Shown one piece after another: positions 51,815-60,724 of a stretch of DNA of 64,000 nucleotides (position 1 is the first letter of the stretch; each line of letters begins with the position of its first letter). Origin of the DNA: Candidatus Limosilactobacillus merdigallinarum (GTDB lineage: Bacteria; Bacillota; Bacilli; Lactobacillales; Lactobacillaceae). Both the position numbers and the translations under genes were made by a program. The stretch is from assembly GCA_019114515.1 (NCBI GenBank), contig DXFH01000002.1, positions 103,266 to 167,265 on the forward strand, read 5' to 3'. The notes under the pieces are model-generated. The model made no database searches. It was not told where the DNA came from and worked only from the letters and a program-made list of their open reading frames with translations.

Positions 51815-52647
51815 TACTTTTCCACCAAATGCTGACAGTGGGGACAGAAAGTCGTACCCCGCTCGGCCACCTTAATCTTGACCATCTTAGTGTCGCAGCG
51901 TGGACAGCGATCACCCACATGACCATACGCTACCAGTTTCTCCTGAAAAGCGCCGGCATCGCCAAAGGCATTGGTGAAGCTATGGACCGTTGTCCCCTTG
52001 TACCTCGTAGCAACGGCAATTTCATTAATGATATTTTTGCGTAGTTCGGCTGCCTGCTTGTGGGTCAAGGTATTAGCCGGCTGTTCTGGATTAATCTTGC
52101 TTTGCCAAAGAACCTCATCGCAGTAAATATTGCCTAAACCCGCAACGTGCTTCTGGTTTAACAAAAACGGCTTGATCTTGCTGCGGCTCTTGCTCAGTAT
52201 TTTTTCGAAATAGTCGAGTCTAAAATCCTTCTCCGTTGGTTCAGGACCGATTGTCCGCAAGCCGCCATAGTCCATTTCCGTACCCGTCTTAACCAGGTGC
52301 ATCCGCCCAAATTTCCGTGTGTCATGGTAGCAAAGGTCCGTCCCATCGTCTAAGTGAAATACAACATGGGTATGCTTATCAATGGGCGTACCCGCTTTCT
52401 GGTTGAAATATTTACCTTCCATTCGCAGGTGGGAAATCATCGTTAAATGATTGGTAAAGCGAAACAGTAAGTACTTGCCCCGCCGATCAACATCTTTGAT
52501 TGTCTGACCGATTAAAGCCTGGCGAAATTCTTCAACATCATTTTCAATCGTCTTGCCATAGTGCACATCGATTCCCACAATCTTCCTGCCCACTGCGATC
52601 TTCATCAAACCGCGGCGGACGGTTTCTACTTCAGGCATTTCCGGCAT
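51814..52647 (-). CDS. mutM: Formamidopyrimidine-DNA glycosylase
   Basis: MutM removes 8-oxoguanine and formamidopyrimidines. The protein starts MPEMPEVETVRRGLMKI; after Met removal Pro is the catalytic nucleophile and Glu3 follows. It has LRMEGKYF, the HVVFHLDDG and DTRKFGR segments, helix-two-turn-helix with GLGNIYCDEVLW, and C-terminal zinc finger CPRC/CPHC. ATG 52647 is chosen so that Pro is residue 2, with GAGGAG nine bases before it. Confidence 0.96.
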   Translation of the reverse strand: MPEMPEVETVRRGLMKIAVGRKIVGIDVHYGKTIENDVEEFRQALIGQTIKDVDRRGKYLLFRFTNHLTMISHLRMEGKYFNQKAGTPIDKHTHVVFHLDDGTDLCYHDTRKFGRMHLVKTGTEMDYGGLRTIGPEPTEKDFRLDYFEKILSKSRSKIKPFLLNQKHVAGLGNIYCDEVLWQSKINPEQPANTLTHKQAAELRKNIINEIAVATRYKGTTVHSFTNAFGDAGAFQEKLVAYGHVGDRCPRCDTKMVKIKVAERGTTFCPHCQHLVEK

Positions 52648-52705
52648 CTTCAACCACTCCTCAATTGTTTATTTAAAATCATTATAAATTAACTCGGTGA
52701 AAAAG

Positions 52706-52746
52706 CAAAAGGAAGCCGACGCCACACGTCTTAGGCTGCCTTATCA
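52706..52746 (-). terminator. Terminator of polA
   Basis: Minus strand: AAGGCAGCC and GGCTTCCTT flank GACG-TGTGG-CGTC; the two-tier stem is followed by TTTTGCTTTTT. It separates polA from mutM. Confidence 0.85.
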
Positions 52747-52750
52747 AAAT

Positions 52751-55411
52751 CTATTTCAAATCGTACCAAGTGTCACCCGTCTTGCTGTCAACTTTCAGCG
52801 GCACATCTAACTTAACGGCCGAATCCATGATATGTGGTACTAATTTCTCCAGGACCGGAATCTCCTCTGCCGGTGCTTCGAAGATCAGTTCGTCGTGAAT
52901 CTGCAGCATCATCTTAGCTTGCAGCTGGTGGTCTTGCAGAGCTTTATCCATGTTGATCATGGCAATCTTAATGATATCCGCCGCACTACCCTGAATTGGC
53001 GTGTTCATCGCCGTCCTTTCGGCAAATGACCGGCGACTAAAGTTCTTGGAATGGATGTCAGGCAGGTAACGCCGTCGATGAGTTAGCGTCTCGACATAGC
53101 CCTTTTTGTGTGATGATTCCACAATATCGTGAACATACTTCTTTACACCCGGAAATTCCTTAAAGTAGTTTTGGATAAAGGCATGGGCTTGCTTGCGGGT
53201 AACGTGGATGTTTTGTGACAAGCCATAATCAGAGATGCCGTACACAATACCGAAGTTCACTGCCTTCGCCTGCCGCCGCATATTAGGGGTGACTTTTTCA
53301 TCGGGCAAGAGATTGAAGATCCGCCGGGCAGTACTTTCGTGAATATCCTTCCCGTCAATGAAGTCTTGCTGCAGGTTATGGTCATGAGTAACGTGCGCCA
53401 GTACCCGTAATTCAATCTGTGAGTAGTCTGACGAGAAAATTTTCCAGCCCTTATGACTAGGAACAAAAGCCTGCCGAATTCGTTTACCTTCTTCAAGTCG
53501 TACCGGAATATTCTGCAGGTTAGGATCTACTGATGATAAACGTCCCGTCTGGGTCAGGGTTTGCAAATAACGGGTATGAATCTTTTGATCACTAGAGTGA
53601 ATAACCTTTAGCAGTCCTGTAATGTAGGTCGACTGGATTTTAGCAATCTGCCGGTAATTCAGAATATCTTCAATAATCGGTGATTGTCCTTCGAGTTTTT
53701 GTAAAACCTCAACGGAAGTCGAATACCCCGTCTTTGTCTTCTTAATCACTGGCAGCTTTAGTTTTTCAAAGAGAACCGTGCCCAATTGCTTGGTGGAATT
53801 AATATTAAATTCCTCGCCCGCCTCATTGTAGATTTGCTGTTCCAATTCTGCTAAGCGCTCTTTCAGCTTGCTACCCATGGATTTCAGCGTAGTGGCGTTA
53901 ACTCGAACACCGGTAATTTCCATCTTTGCCAGGACGGTTGAAAGCGGACGCTCAATATCAACATAGAGCGGCAACTGTTCGTTTTTCGTCAGCTCTTTTT
54001 TCAAAGGTTCTTGCAGCTGCCAAATGGCCCGTACCTTCTGTACCAGGTGATTGAAGAATACGTGATCATCACTAGGCAGCTCGCGCTTTTTACCCTTGCC
54101 GTATACGTCTTCATCTGGTTGGACGTCATGATAATCATGTTCTGCGGCCACTTGGCCCAGATCATCACTATTGTCAAAAGTATTTAAGAGGTAAGAGGTT
54201 AATAACAAATCAAAGTTTAATCCGGCAAAGGTAATCCCCATGCGGTGTAAGCCCACATACTGTGCTTTAGCATTAAAAGTATCTTTCTTAATGTTAGGAT
54301 CACTCAAAAGACTCTTTAAAGGCTCTTGCTTGAGTAATTCCGCATCCCGGCTCGCCCACCATTTTTCGCCGTTACCAATAGCAAAACCAGCAAATGGCGA
54401 CAAGTGATAGTTAGCATCTGGCATTTCTAAATAAAAGGCCACTTCAGGACCAATCTGCTTTACATCTGCTAAATTATTCTTCGTCAGGGTGGTAAACTGA
54501 ATGTCTTTTTCTCCCTCACCTTCGCCTTCATCTGGGGCTAAGTTCATTTTGGAGAGGAAGGATTTAAAGTTAAGCTGTGTGTAAAGGTCTACCAACTTTT
54601 CCGTTTGGGGACCATCATATTGCAATTGATCTAGCGTCAATTCAACCGGAGCGTCCCGACGAATACGGGCCAGATCTTGACACTGGCGCGCAATCTTTTC
54701 TTCGTTAATCAGATTTTCCTTACGCTTGCTAGGTTTCATTTGGTCAATATGCTCATACATCTGATCGAGTGAACCATATTCCTGAATCAATTTCAGGGCT
54801 GTCTTTTCACCAATTTTGGTAACCCCTGGATAATTATCAGAACTGTCACCCATCAACGCCTTCACATCAATGAATTGCGTTGGTGTTACCCCTAATTTTT
54901 CCTGCATATATTCAGGGGTGAAATGTTCCGTCTGCGTGACGCCCTTCTTAGTGACCGCAACCGTTGTGTGTGCAGTAGCCAATTGAGTAAGGTCACGATC
55001 ACCGGTAACGATCAGCGTCTCGTAACCCGCTTCGTCAGCCATCTTAGCGACTGTCCCAATAATGTCGTCGGCTTCGTAGTTCTTTAATTCATAGCTGTGC
55101 ATACCGGAATCAGCGACCAACTGACGGACATAAGGCAACTGTTCGGTTAATTCACTAGGCGTTTTAGCACGGCCACTCTTATAATCAGCGTATTTTTGGG
55201 TCCGGAACGTGACTTTACCGGCATCAAATGCGACCAGGGCAGCGTCGGGCGTAAAGTTAGCCAACACATGATCTAGCATTAACTTAAAGCCATAAATAGC
55301 CGCGGTGTGCAAGCCATCCTGGTTGGTAAAACGATCAATTTGGTTGTGCATCGCAAAGAAGGCCCGGAATACGATGCTGTTGCCATCAATCAATAATAAT
55401 TTTTTTGCCAT
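52751..55411 (-). CDS. polA: DNA polymerase I
   Basis: Okazaki fragment maturation and excision repair. The 886-aa protein has a 5'-3' exonuclease domain (about 1-290, with YEADDIIGT and GDRDLTQL), a middle 3'-5' exonuclease-like domain (about 310-480) that lacks the DxE metal residues, and a polymerase domain. The latter has motif A DYSQIELRVLAH, the O-helix RRQAKAVNFGIVYG and motif C QIHDELIFE. Loss of proofreading residues is usual in Firmicutes. ATG with GAGAGGT. Confidence 0.97.
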   Translation of the reverse strand: MAKKLLLIDGNSIVFRAFFAMHNQIDRFTNQDGLHTAAIYGFKLMLDHVLANFTPDAALVAFDAGKVTFRTQKYADYKSGRAKTPSELTEQLPYVRQLVADSGMHSYELKNYEADDIIGTVAKMADEAGYETLIVTGDRDLTQLATAHTTVAVTKKGVTQTEHFTPEYMQEKLGVTPTQFIDVKALMGDSSDNYPGVTKIGEKTALKLIQEYGSLDQMYEHIDQMKPSKRKENLINEEKIARQCQDLARIRRDAPVELTLDQLQYDGPQTEKLVDLYTQLNFKSFLSKMNLAPDEGEGEGEKDIQFTTLTKNNLADVKQIGPEVAFYLEMPDANYHLSPFAGFAIGNGEKWWASRDAELLKQEPLKSLLSDPNIKKDTFNAKAQYVGLHRMGITFAGLNFDLLLTSYLLNTFDNSDDLGQVAAEHDYHDVQPDEDVYGKGKKRELPSDDHVFFNHLVQKVRAIWQLQEPLKKELTKNEQLPLYVDIERPLSTVLAKMEITGVRVNATTLKSMGSKLKERLAELEQQIYNEAGEEFNINSTKQLGTVLFEKLKLPVIKKTKTGYSTSVEVLQKLEGQSPIIEDILNYRQIAKIQSTYITGLLKVIHSSDQKIHTRYLQTLTQTGRLSSVDPNLQNIPVRLEEGKRIRQAFVPSHKGWKIFSSDYSQIELRVLAHVTHDHNLQQDFIDGKDIHESTARRIFNLLPDEKVTPNMRRQAKAVNFGIVYGISDYGLSQNIHVTRKQAHAFIQNYFKEFPGVKKYVHDIVESSHKKGYVETLTHRRRYLPDIHSKNFSRRSFAERTAMNTPIQGSAADIIKIAMINMDKALQDHQLQAKMMLQIHDELIFEAPAEEIPVLEKLVPHIMDSAVKLDVPLKVDSKTGDTWYDLK

Positions 55412-55446
55412 TATACTTACCTCTCTCTTTCACCTCCTATTGTAAC

Positions 55447-55492
55447 AAAAAGGGCGTGCAAACAAAGTCAGAATTGACTTGCTTGCATGCCC
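55447..55492 (-). terminator. Strong terminator between the structured element and polA
   Basis: Minus strand: GGGCATGCAAGCAAGTCA and TGACTTTGTTTGCACGCCC pair with few mismatches around ATTC, followed by TTTTTGTTAC. It ends a minus-strand transcript that comes from the BI-1 gene or from the element at 55593-55700. The TACAAT right after is a possible polA -10. Confidence 0.88.
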
Positions 55493-55592
55493 AATTTAAA
55501 TTATTTGGCCAACACTGTGGATGAACTGAATCGTATTACGTAAAGCCATCATAGTGAGTAAATCAACTGATGTTATAACATTGCGATTGATC

Positions 55593-55700
55593 AGCGGTCT
55601 CAGTGGTGAAATTCGACTTAGCGACCTTTCGCTTAATCGAAGCCTCAGTTTGCAGACCGATAACGGGCTGAAAATGATGGCCACCACGTTCCAGACCGCA
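55593..55700. ncRNA. Structured intergenic element, copy 2
   Basis: About 108 bases related to 46792-46903. Plus-strand pairing: GCGGTCT (55594-55600) with AGACCGC (55693-55699), GTGGTG (55603-55608) with CACCAC (55682-55687), central hairpin TTCGA...AGCGA-CCTT-TCGCT...TCGAA (55612-55641), and AGCC/GGCT around 55641-55669. A second AGACCG (55654-55659) could compete for CGGTCT. On the minus strand the element is about 100 bases upstream of a strong terminator, which favours a minus-strand RNA. No promoter was identified and no database match could be tested. Confidence 0.62.
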
Positions 55701-55725
55701 ATTAGCATCAGCATTAGCGCTTTAA

Positions 55726-56436
55726 TTAGTTACGATCACTCATCCCGAAAATCTGCAGGAATGAGATGAATAAGTTGATGAAGTCTAGGTACAGCTGCAA
55801 TGCGCCTAAAACAGCTAAACCACCAATTGACGTTTCACTGCCATAGTTAACGTAAATGGCCTTCATCTTCTGTGCATCCCAAGCAGTCAACACCGTAAAG
55901 ATAATCACTGCGATAAAGGAGAAGACGTAGGTGATCGCTGCTGATCGCAGGAACATGTTGATGATGTAAGCAATCATTAAGGCAATTAAAGCGGCGAAGG
56001 CATGACTGCCTGCCCGACTCAAATCAAGCCTAGTGAATGTCCCCATCAACGCCATCGTGATAAAGACCGCCGATGATGACAGGAAGGCAGCTACAATGTT
56101 AGCAGTAGTGTAAGCCATCGAAATCAATGAAAATTCGAAGCCATAAATCACTGCCACCACCATCAGCATTACAAAGCTGCCAACTGGATTACGTGTCGCG
56201 CTAAAGCTAATCCCCATCGACAATGCAATTGGCAACAGTAGGATCAGCCACACCATACCAGAGTGTGCAGCCACAAAGCCCATTGTTGCAGCACGGAAAG
56301 GAACCATTGTTAAGTAAGCTACAAATGCAGACACAAGGACTGCTAGTGACATATAGCCATACATTCGTCCTAAGAATGCATTCAAGCCAGCGCCGGTGTT
56401 AACCTCGCGTCGTGGCTCTCCGGAAAAGTTATCCAT
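55726..56436 (-). CDS. Bax inhibitor-1/YccA family membrane protein
   Basis: A 236-aa protein with seven predicted membrane helices. The family has pH-gated calcium-leak activity in the Bacillus homologue YetJ. The C-terminal conserved VLTAWDAQKMKAIYVNYG, then LGALQLYLDFINLFISFLQIF is the signature, with acidic residues in the last helices. ATG with GGAGGCC. Confidence 0.93.
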   Translation of the reverse strand: MDNFSGEPRREVNTGAGLNAFLGRMYGYMSLAVLVSAFVAYLTMVPFRAATMGFVAAHSGMVWLILLLPIALSMGISFSATRNPVGSFVMLMVVAVIYGFEFSLISMAYTTANIVAAFLSSSAVFITMALMGTFTRLDLSRAGSHAFAALIALMIAYIINMFLRSAAITYVFSFIAVIIFTVLTAWDAQKMKAIYVNYGSETSIGGLAVLGALQLYLDFINLFISFLQIFGMSDRN

Positions 56437-56515
56437 ATTTAAGGCCTCCTAAAAGTTTGACTAATCTTGACGTTTATTAACAAGTATATTAACAAACGAC
56501 TTCCAACGGTACAAG

Positions 56516-57832
56516 TTATTTTTCTTCTTGATCTACTAATTGTTGGAGACAGTCTTCATACTTTTGAATATCTCCTGCCCCCATAAAGATCAGGACTTGC
56601 TGATGGTATTTAAGCAAATCGCTCAGATGGTCCATTGTTAATTCCACACTTCCAGGAATAAGGGCTTGCAAATCATCATCAGAAACATGGCCGCTGTGTT
56701 CACGGATAGAACCGAAAATTGGCAAAATATAAGTCTTATCAGCCTGTGATAATGATTCACCAAACTCCTTTAAGTAAGCTTGCAAGCGCGAATAAGTATG
56801 TGGCTGAAAGACCGCAATAATCTGTTGGTCAGGAAACTTTTGTCGTGCCGCATCAATCGTTGCCTTAATTTCGGAAGGATGGTGAGCATAATCATCGACA
56901 ATGGTAATGTCTCCAACTTTCTTAGTGCTAAAGCGTCGTTTAACGCCTTGGAAGTTAGCTAATTCCTGCTTGATTTGGTCAAGGTCAACGTGTTCCATGT
57001 AAGCAGCCGCAATAACTGCCAGACTATTCAATATGCTGTGTTCTCCATACAGGTGGATCGTAAACCGTCCTAGTTTTTGATCACGGAAGTAAGCATCATA
57101 AGAAGAACCTTCTGCATCCCGCTCAATATTGGCGGCCCGAAAATCGTCCTGATCTCCCGTACCATAGTAGTAGATTGGTACGTCTACTTGCAGCTTGCGC
57201 AGGTTGGGATCGTCACCAAAAGCAAAGATGCCCTTCTTCACCTGGCGACCAAATTGCTCAAAAGATGAGCGCACATCATCGATATCCTTAAAGAAATCGG
57301 GATGGTCAAAGTCAATGTTGGTCATGATTGCGTAATCCGGGTGGTATGCCAGAAAGTGGTCACGGTATTCATCCGCTTCAAAGACAAAGAAGCGTGAATC
57401 ATTTTCGCCATGACCAACCCCATCACCAATCAGGTAGCTGGTCGGTACAACGTTTGCAAATACATAGGACAGCAGGCCAGTAGTACTGGTCTTACCGTGT
57501 GCACCGGCAACCCCTATGGAAATGTTTTGACTGACGACCTGTTCAACGGTTTGGGGATAACTTTGCACCGTTAAGCCCATTTCCTTTGCCTTTACCACTT
57601 CCGGCTGGTCATCGGGAAAAGCATTGCCCTTCACCACAATCATGCCCGGTTTTAAATTGTCCGGATTAAACGACAGAACGGGAATCCCGGCTTCTGCCAA
57701 TGGCTTTTGCGTAAAGGTCTCCTTATCAATATCAGAGCCTAATACTGTATTACCCAGTCCCTTTAAAACACGGGCAAGAGCCGCCATACCGGTACCCTTG
57801 ATGCCAACAAAATAATAATTCTGCTTGGTCAT
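56516..57832 (-). CDS. murC: UDP-N-acetylmuramate-L-alanine ligase
   Basis: MurC adds L-alanine to UDP-MurNAc, the first peptide step of peptidoglycan. The 438-aa protein has Rossmann-like [18 protein letters not shown], the ATP loop [15 protein letters not shown], and the Mur-ligase motifs [11 protein letters not shown] and [17 protein letters not shown] with AAAGGACC. Next to ytpR, as in Bacillus. Confidence 0.97.
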   Translation of the reverse strand: MTKQNYYFVGIKGTGMAALARVLKGLGNTVLGSDIDKETFTQKPLAEAGIPVLSFNPDNLKPGMIVVKGNAFPDDQPEVVKAKEMGLTVQSYPQTVEQVVSQNISIGVAGAHGKTSTTGLLSYVFANVVPTSYLIGDGVGHGENDSRFFVFEADEYRDHFLAYHPDYAIMTNIDFDHPDFFKDIDDVRSSFEQFGRQVKKGIFAFGDDPNLRKLQVDVPIYYYGTGDQDDFRAANIERDAEGSSYDAYFRDQKLGRFTIHLYGEHSILNSLAVIAAAYMEHVDLDQIKQELANFQGVKRRFSTKKVGDITIVDDYAHHPSEIKATIDAARQKFPDQQIIAVFQPHTYSRLQAYLKEFGESLSQADKTYILPIFGSIREHSGHVSDDDLQALIPGSVELTMDHLSDLLKYHQQVLIFMGAGDIQKYEDCLQQLVDQEEK

Positions 57833-57853
57833 GCTAACTGGTCCTTTCCTAAT

Positions 57854-58492
57854 TTAAGCAAACAGTTCATTACCACGTTTGAAGTCAAAAGCAGCACCAT
57901 TTTCAGCAAACTCGTCATCTAAAATCAGGCAGCCCGGCTTCTGTGGTGCATTCTTCAATGCCAACTCGCGTGGTGCACAAATCATGCCATCACTTTCAAC
58001 GCCGAGCAGCTTGCCTGGCCAAATAATTTTGCCATCTGGCATCATCGTACCGACATTGGCGACTACTACTTTAATATGGTTACGTAAGTTTACTGAGCCG
58101 CACACAATTTGTTGCACGTGGTCGCCCAGGTTGACTTTAGTGATGTGCAGGTGATCAGACTTAGGGTGGTCACTAACTTCTTCAACATAGCCAACTTGAA
58201 AGTGCGGGGTAGTATCTAAAACCAGTTCATGGTCAAAGCCAGCTGCTTGTGCTGTTTGATTGAGCTTTGCCACTTCATCGCTGGTCAATGCTACTTCACC
58301 ATTTTGGCCTTGCAATTCAGGCAGAATTTGGCTCGCATTTAAAAAGTTGTAGCCCAGTAAATTGCCTGACTTTTCATCAGTTATGGCAACGACATCGTCC
58401 TTTTGATTAACCGTTTGTGCATCCGTATCAGGTGCAGTTAAAATCACTAAAATGTCACCCATTACTGCCGGATTATAACTTGCAATCAGCAT
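57854..58492 (-). CDS. ytpR: YtpR family tRNA-binding domain protein
   Basis: A 212-aa protein with an N-terminal DUF4479-like domain (MLIASYNPAVMGDILVIL) and a C-terminal EMAP/tRNA-binding OB-fold (about 105-205: VGYVEEVSDHPKSDHLHI, QIVCGSVNLRNHIKVVVA, MPDGKIIWPGKLLGVESDGM). Its exact role is unknown. ATG 58492 follows GGAGAG; the longer in-frame reading covers a terminator and has no ribosome site. Confidence 0.93.
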   Translation of the reverse strand: MLIASYNPAVMGDILVILTAPDTDAQTVNQKDDVVAITDEKSGNLLGYNFLNASQILPELQGQNGEVALTSDEVAKLNQTAQAAGFDHELVLDTTPHFQVGYVEEVSDHPKSDHLHITKVNLGDHVQQIVCGSVNLRNHIKVVVANVGTMMPDGKIIWPGKLLGVESDGMICAPRELALKNAPQKPGCLILDDEFAENGAAFDFKRGNELFA

Positions 58493-58591
58493 ATCTATCT
58501 CTCCATCTCTATCATGTTTTTGCCAAATCATGGCACAGTCTAAGTAATTGTACCATAATGGTCGTCCCTTATCTGCACGACCTTCATCCAA

Positions 58592-58622
58592 AACAAAAAA
58601 AGCTGGAGACATCTCCAGCCAT
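58592..58622 (-). terminator. Terminator of the thioredoxin-like gene
   Basis: Minus strand: GCTGGAGA-TG-TCTCCAGC followed by T7. Confidence 0.93.
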
Positions 58623-58626
58623 AGCT

Positions 58627-58950
58627 TTATTTCAGTGCATCAGTCAGGAAGCTTTCGACTTCTTCCTTTGTCTTCCGCTTCTTATTAACTAGTCGTGCCT
58701 TTTCTTGCCCATCTTGCATTACCACAAAGCTTGGGATTCCCATAATTCCAAAGTCGGCGGCCAGTTCAATATTGTCATCACGATTAATAGCAATGAACTT
58801 GGTCTGGGAAAAGTCGCTTTCAATTTCCGGCATTGCTGGTTTGATAAAGTTACAGTCTGGACACCAGTCAGCGGTAAAGAACAATACATATGTGCCCTTC
58901 ACAATCTTCTTCATGAATTCATTCATATCCATATGCTCTAACGTCTCCAT
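58627..58950 (-). CDS. Thioredoxin-like protein (YtpP type)
   Basis: A 107-aa thioredoxin-fold protein with active site WCPDC in FFTADWCPDCNF (Cys about 33 and 36) and the cis-Pro segment MGIPSFVVMQDG. It corresponds to Bacillus ytpP in the ytpP-ytpR-murC neighbourhood. ATG 58950 follows GAGGAGG. Likely a cytoplasmic disulfide reductase or bacillithiol/CoA-related redox protein; the partner is not known. Confidence 0.93.
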   Translation of the reverse strand: METLEHMDMNEFMKKIVKGTYVLFFTADWCPDCNFIKPAMPEIESDFSQTKFIAINRDDNIELAADFGIMGIPSFVVMQDGQEKARLVNKKRKTKEEVESFLTDALK

Positions 58951-59099
58951 TACAGTTCCTCCTCGGTCGTTTTTCTTCAATTTACCACAGTAACCTCTCT
59001 TAGAACAACTCATGTGCCTGATGAACTTGCTTGCTTATAAGACAAGATATGATAAGCTTAAACTATCATGCCGTTAATAAAGTAAGGTGAATCATTTCT

Positions 59100-59429
59100 A
59101 TGAACAACAGCAAAAATATCGCTAATCCATTGGTCTTTTCAATGATCTTAGGTATGTCCGGACTTATTGGCTGGATGGCTGGTAAATTAGCGGGACAACG
59201 ACAGCAAAGTGCTAATACTATTTTAAGGCTGGTGATTGCGGACTTTAAGCGTGAAGGCTCAGTGATTGGTAGCTGGATTGATCAAACGCCAAGGCCTTTC
59301 CAGCGTTTTGCAGTTCACACGCAAGCATACCGCGGCGGGATCCAACGGTTAGAGGACGGTAAAATTGTTAATTACCGTTTCATTGCTGATGCCTATACTG
59401 GATCCATTCTCGATATGCAAAGACACTAA
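59100..59429 (+). CDS. Membrane-anchored protein with a PepSY/YpeB-like domain (tentative)
   Basis: A 109-aa protein with one N-terminal membrane helix (about 10-32, LVFSMILGMSGLIGWMAGKLAG) and a small extracytoplasmic domain. The ending NYRFIADAYTGSILDM is like the last strand of PepSY/YpeB domains. No enzyme motif. ATG, with AAGGTG seven to eight bases upstream, and its own terminator. It lies divergent from the thioredoxin-like gene. Function unknown. Confidence 0.8.
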   Translation: MNNSKNIANPLVFSMILGMSGLIGWMAGKLAGQRQQSANTILRLVIADFKREGSVIGSWIDQTPRPFQRFAVHTQAYRGGIQRLEDGKIVNYRFIADAYTGSILDMQRH

Positions 59430-59489
59430 TTAATAAGAAAATTGACAGCAACGATACTGTACATTCAAATCGCTCCTTTTCTTAAAGAA

Positions 59490-59526
59490 TAATAGCCCCC
59501 TGTTAACTTTAACAGGGGGCTATTTG
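59490..59526. terminator. Bidirectional terminator (59100 gene / transaldolase gene)
   Basis: AATAGCCCCCTGTTAA and TTAACAGGGGGCTATTT form a perfect stem; AT-rich runs on both sides, but T-tracts are short. Confidence 0.85.
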
Positions 59527-59564
59527 TATGCGTTGATAATTAATTTGGAGTGTTAAGTTTTTGC

Positions 59565-60305
59565 TTAGACCGTCATTGCTTCCTTTTCATCTAAAATGCT
59601 AAAGCCCAATGACTTAATATCATTGTCAAAGCCCCTAACCGTATCCATTGCAACTGCGTCTGGGGTGAAGCTGCGCCGTGCATTGTACTTTTCCAAGATC
59701 TTCGGTGGCACAGTAATAATGTCAATTCCAGCCTTTTCGGCTTGGTAGATGTTGTAAACTTCACGGGTTGAAGCCCACAGAGTTTCAACATTTGGATAGT
59801 CTGAGCATAATTCAACGCTCCGATCAACAAAGTTCTTTGGATCACGACCAGTATCCGCAACCCGGCCAACAAACAAGGAAACAATTGCTGGAGTAGTAGA
59901 GTTAACAGCTGTTAACGCCTCTGCTACTTGGTGGTCAGTCGTAATCGCAGTAACGTTAACTTTAACGCCGCTGTCAGACAAATCACTGATCAATCCAGTA
60001 TTGTAGTTGCCATTTAAGTTCAAAATAGGAATTTTGACGTAAACATTCTTGCTAAGCGAAGAAAGCGTTAATGCTTCTTCCTTCATCGTGACTGGATCTT
60101 GACTGAATACTTCAAAAGAAATGCAGTAATTTGGAAATTCAGATACCACTTCATGAGCAAATTTCAGGTAATTAGTAATCCCTGCCCGCTTCATAAGGGA
60201 TGGATTAGTAGTGAACCCAGTCAGATAATCATTTTGCGCCATTTTGCGCATAGCATTGATTTCAGCTCCGTCAGAATAAACTTTGACTGAAAATTCGTTT
60301 TTCAT
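59565..60305 (-). CDS. Transaldolase / fructose-6-phosphate aldolase family protein
   Basis: A 246-aa TIM-barrel aldolase. The Schiff-base lysine is Lys91 in NVYVKIPIL, with TGFTTNPSLMKRAG near the N-terminus and SLFVGRVADTGRDP. It is longer than the 214-220 aa FSA/TalC type and shorter than TalB, as in the small transaldolases of lactic acid bacteria. ATG 60305 follows GAAAGGAACC. It is monocistronic and has operator-like boxes upstream. Whether it is transaldolase or F6P aldolase cannot be settled. Confidence 0.92.
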   Translation of the reverse strand: MKNEFSVKVYSDGAEINAMRKMAQNDYLTGFTTNPSLMKRAGITNYLKFAHEVVSEFPNYCISFEVFSQDPVTMKEEALTLSSLSKNVYVKIPILNLNGNYNTGLISDLSDSGVKVNVTAITTDHQVAEALTAVNSTTPAIVSLFVGRVADTGRDPKNFVDRSVELCSDYPNVETLWASTREVYNIYQAEKAGIDIITVPPKILEKYNARRSFTPDAVAMDTVRGFDNDIKSLGFSILDEKEAMTV

Positions 60306-60328
60306 TATTAGGTTCCTTTCACAAATAA

Positions 60329-60396
60329 AAACTATACCAATTTGGTTGGTAACCATCTATGTGTCATATATTGGCACTAACCATCCCAATCGTCAA
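60329..60396 (-). promoter_or_regulatory. Promoter of the transaldolase-family gene with downstream operator
   Basis: Minus strand: TTGACG (60396-60391), 17 bases, CAATAT (60373-60368). Between the expected start and the ribosome site lies AACCAAATTGGTATAGTT (about 60346-60329), containing the palindrome ACCAAATTGGT. That is a repressor-type position. AATTGGTATAG resembles GntR/HutC-type (NagR-like) operators, but no regulator gene is adjacent. Confidence 0.6.
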
Positions 60397-60662
60397 GCTA
60401 AATTATGCAAATTAATTTTGCCAATCTTGCTAAGCGTATAGCATTAAAGATATTAATTTCCCCGCTTTTGTGGGTTATTAGTAAGAAACATTGCAATTGA
60501 TAATCGTTTGTAAATGTCCTTGGAAAAATAAATAAAAATTTTGCTTTGTCGCCTAAAGCTCGACTATACCAATTTGAAAAATAAGGATATTTTTTGCTAA
60601 ATTGAGCAAGCTAAACCAATTTACTAAATCACTATTTTGCTTGTGAAAAATCAGCGTAATCG
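60397..60662 (-). other. Long upstream region with further operator-like boxes
   Basis: No gene is present. ACTATACCAATTTG occurs at about 60571-60584 as an exact second copy of the box at 60330, and GCTAAACCAATTTA at about 60611-60624 is a relaxed third. The rest is AT-rich. Confidence 0.5.
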
Positions 60663-60703
60663 TAAAAAAGACCATCAGCATCTCATTTGACGCCAATGGT
60701 CTG
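60663..60703 (-). terminator. Terminator of trmB
   Basis: Minus strand: CAGACCATTGGCGT and ATGCTGATGGTCTTTTTT form a stem (AGACCAT/ATGGTCT core) with T6. Confidence 0.82.
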
Positions 60704-60724
60704 ATTGTATTTTAGAAATTATTG

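Noticed and set aside
55496-55769. Two overlapping open frames of about 70 codons across the structured element
   Set aside because: No ribosome sites, opposite strands overlap, and copy 1 at 46792 does not keep either frame.
59591-59884. 97-codon open frame inside the transaldolase-family gene
   Set aside because: It is a shadow in another frame of a well-supported gene and lacks a ribosome site.
60480-60520. Possible CcpA cre site (TTGATAATCGTTTGTAA)
   Set aside because: Aligned to WTGNAARCGNWWWCAW it needs an extra base and has mismatches at key positions.
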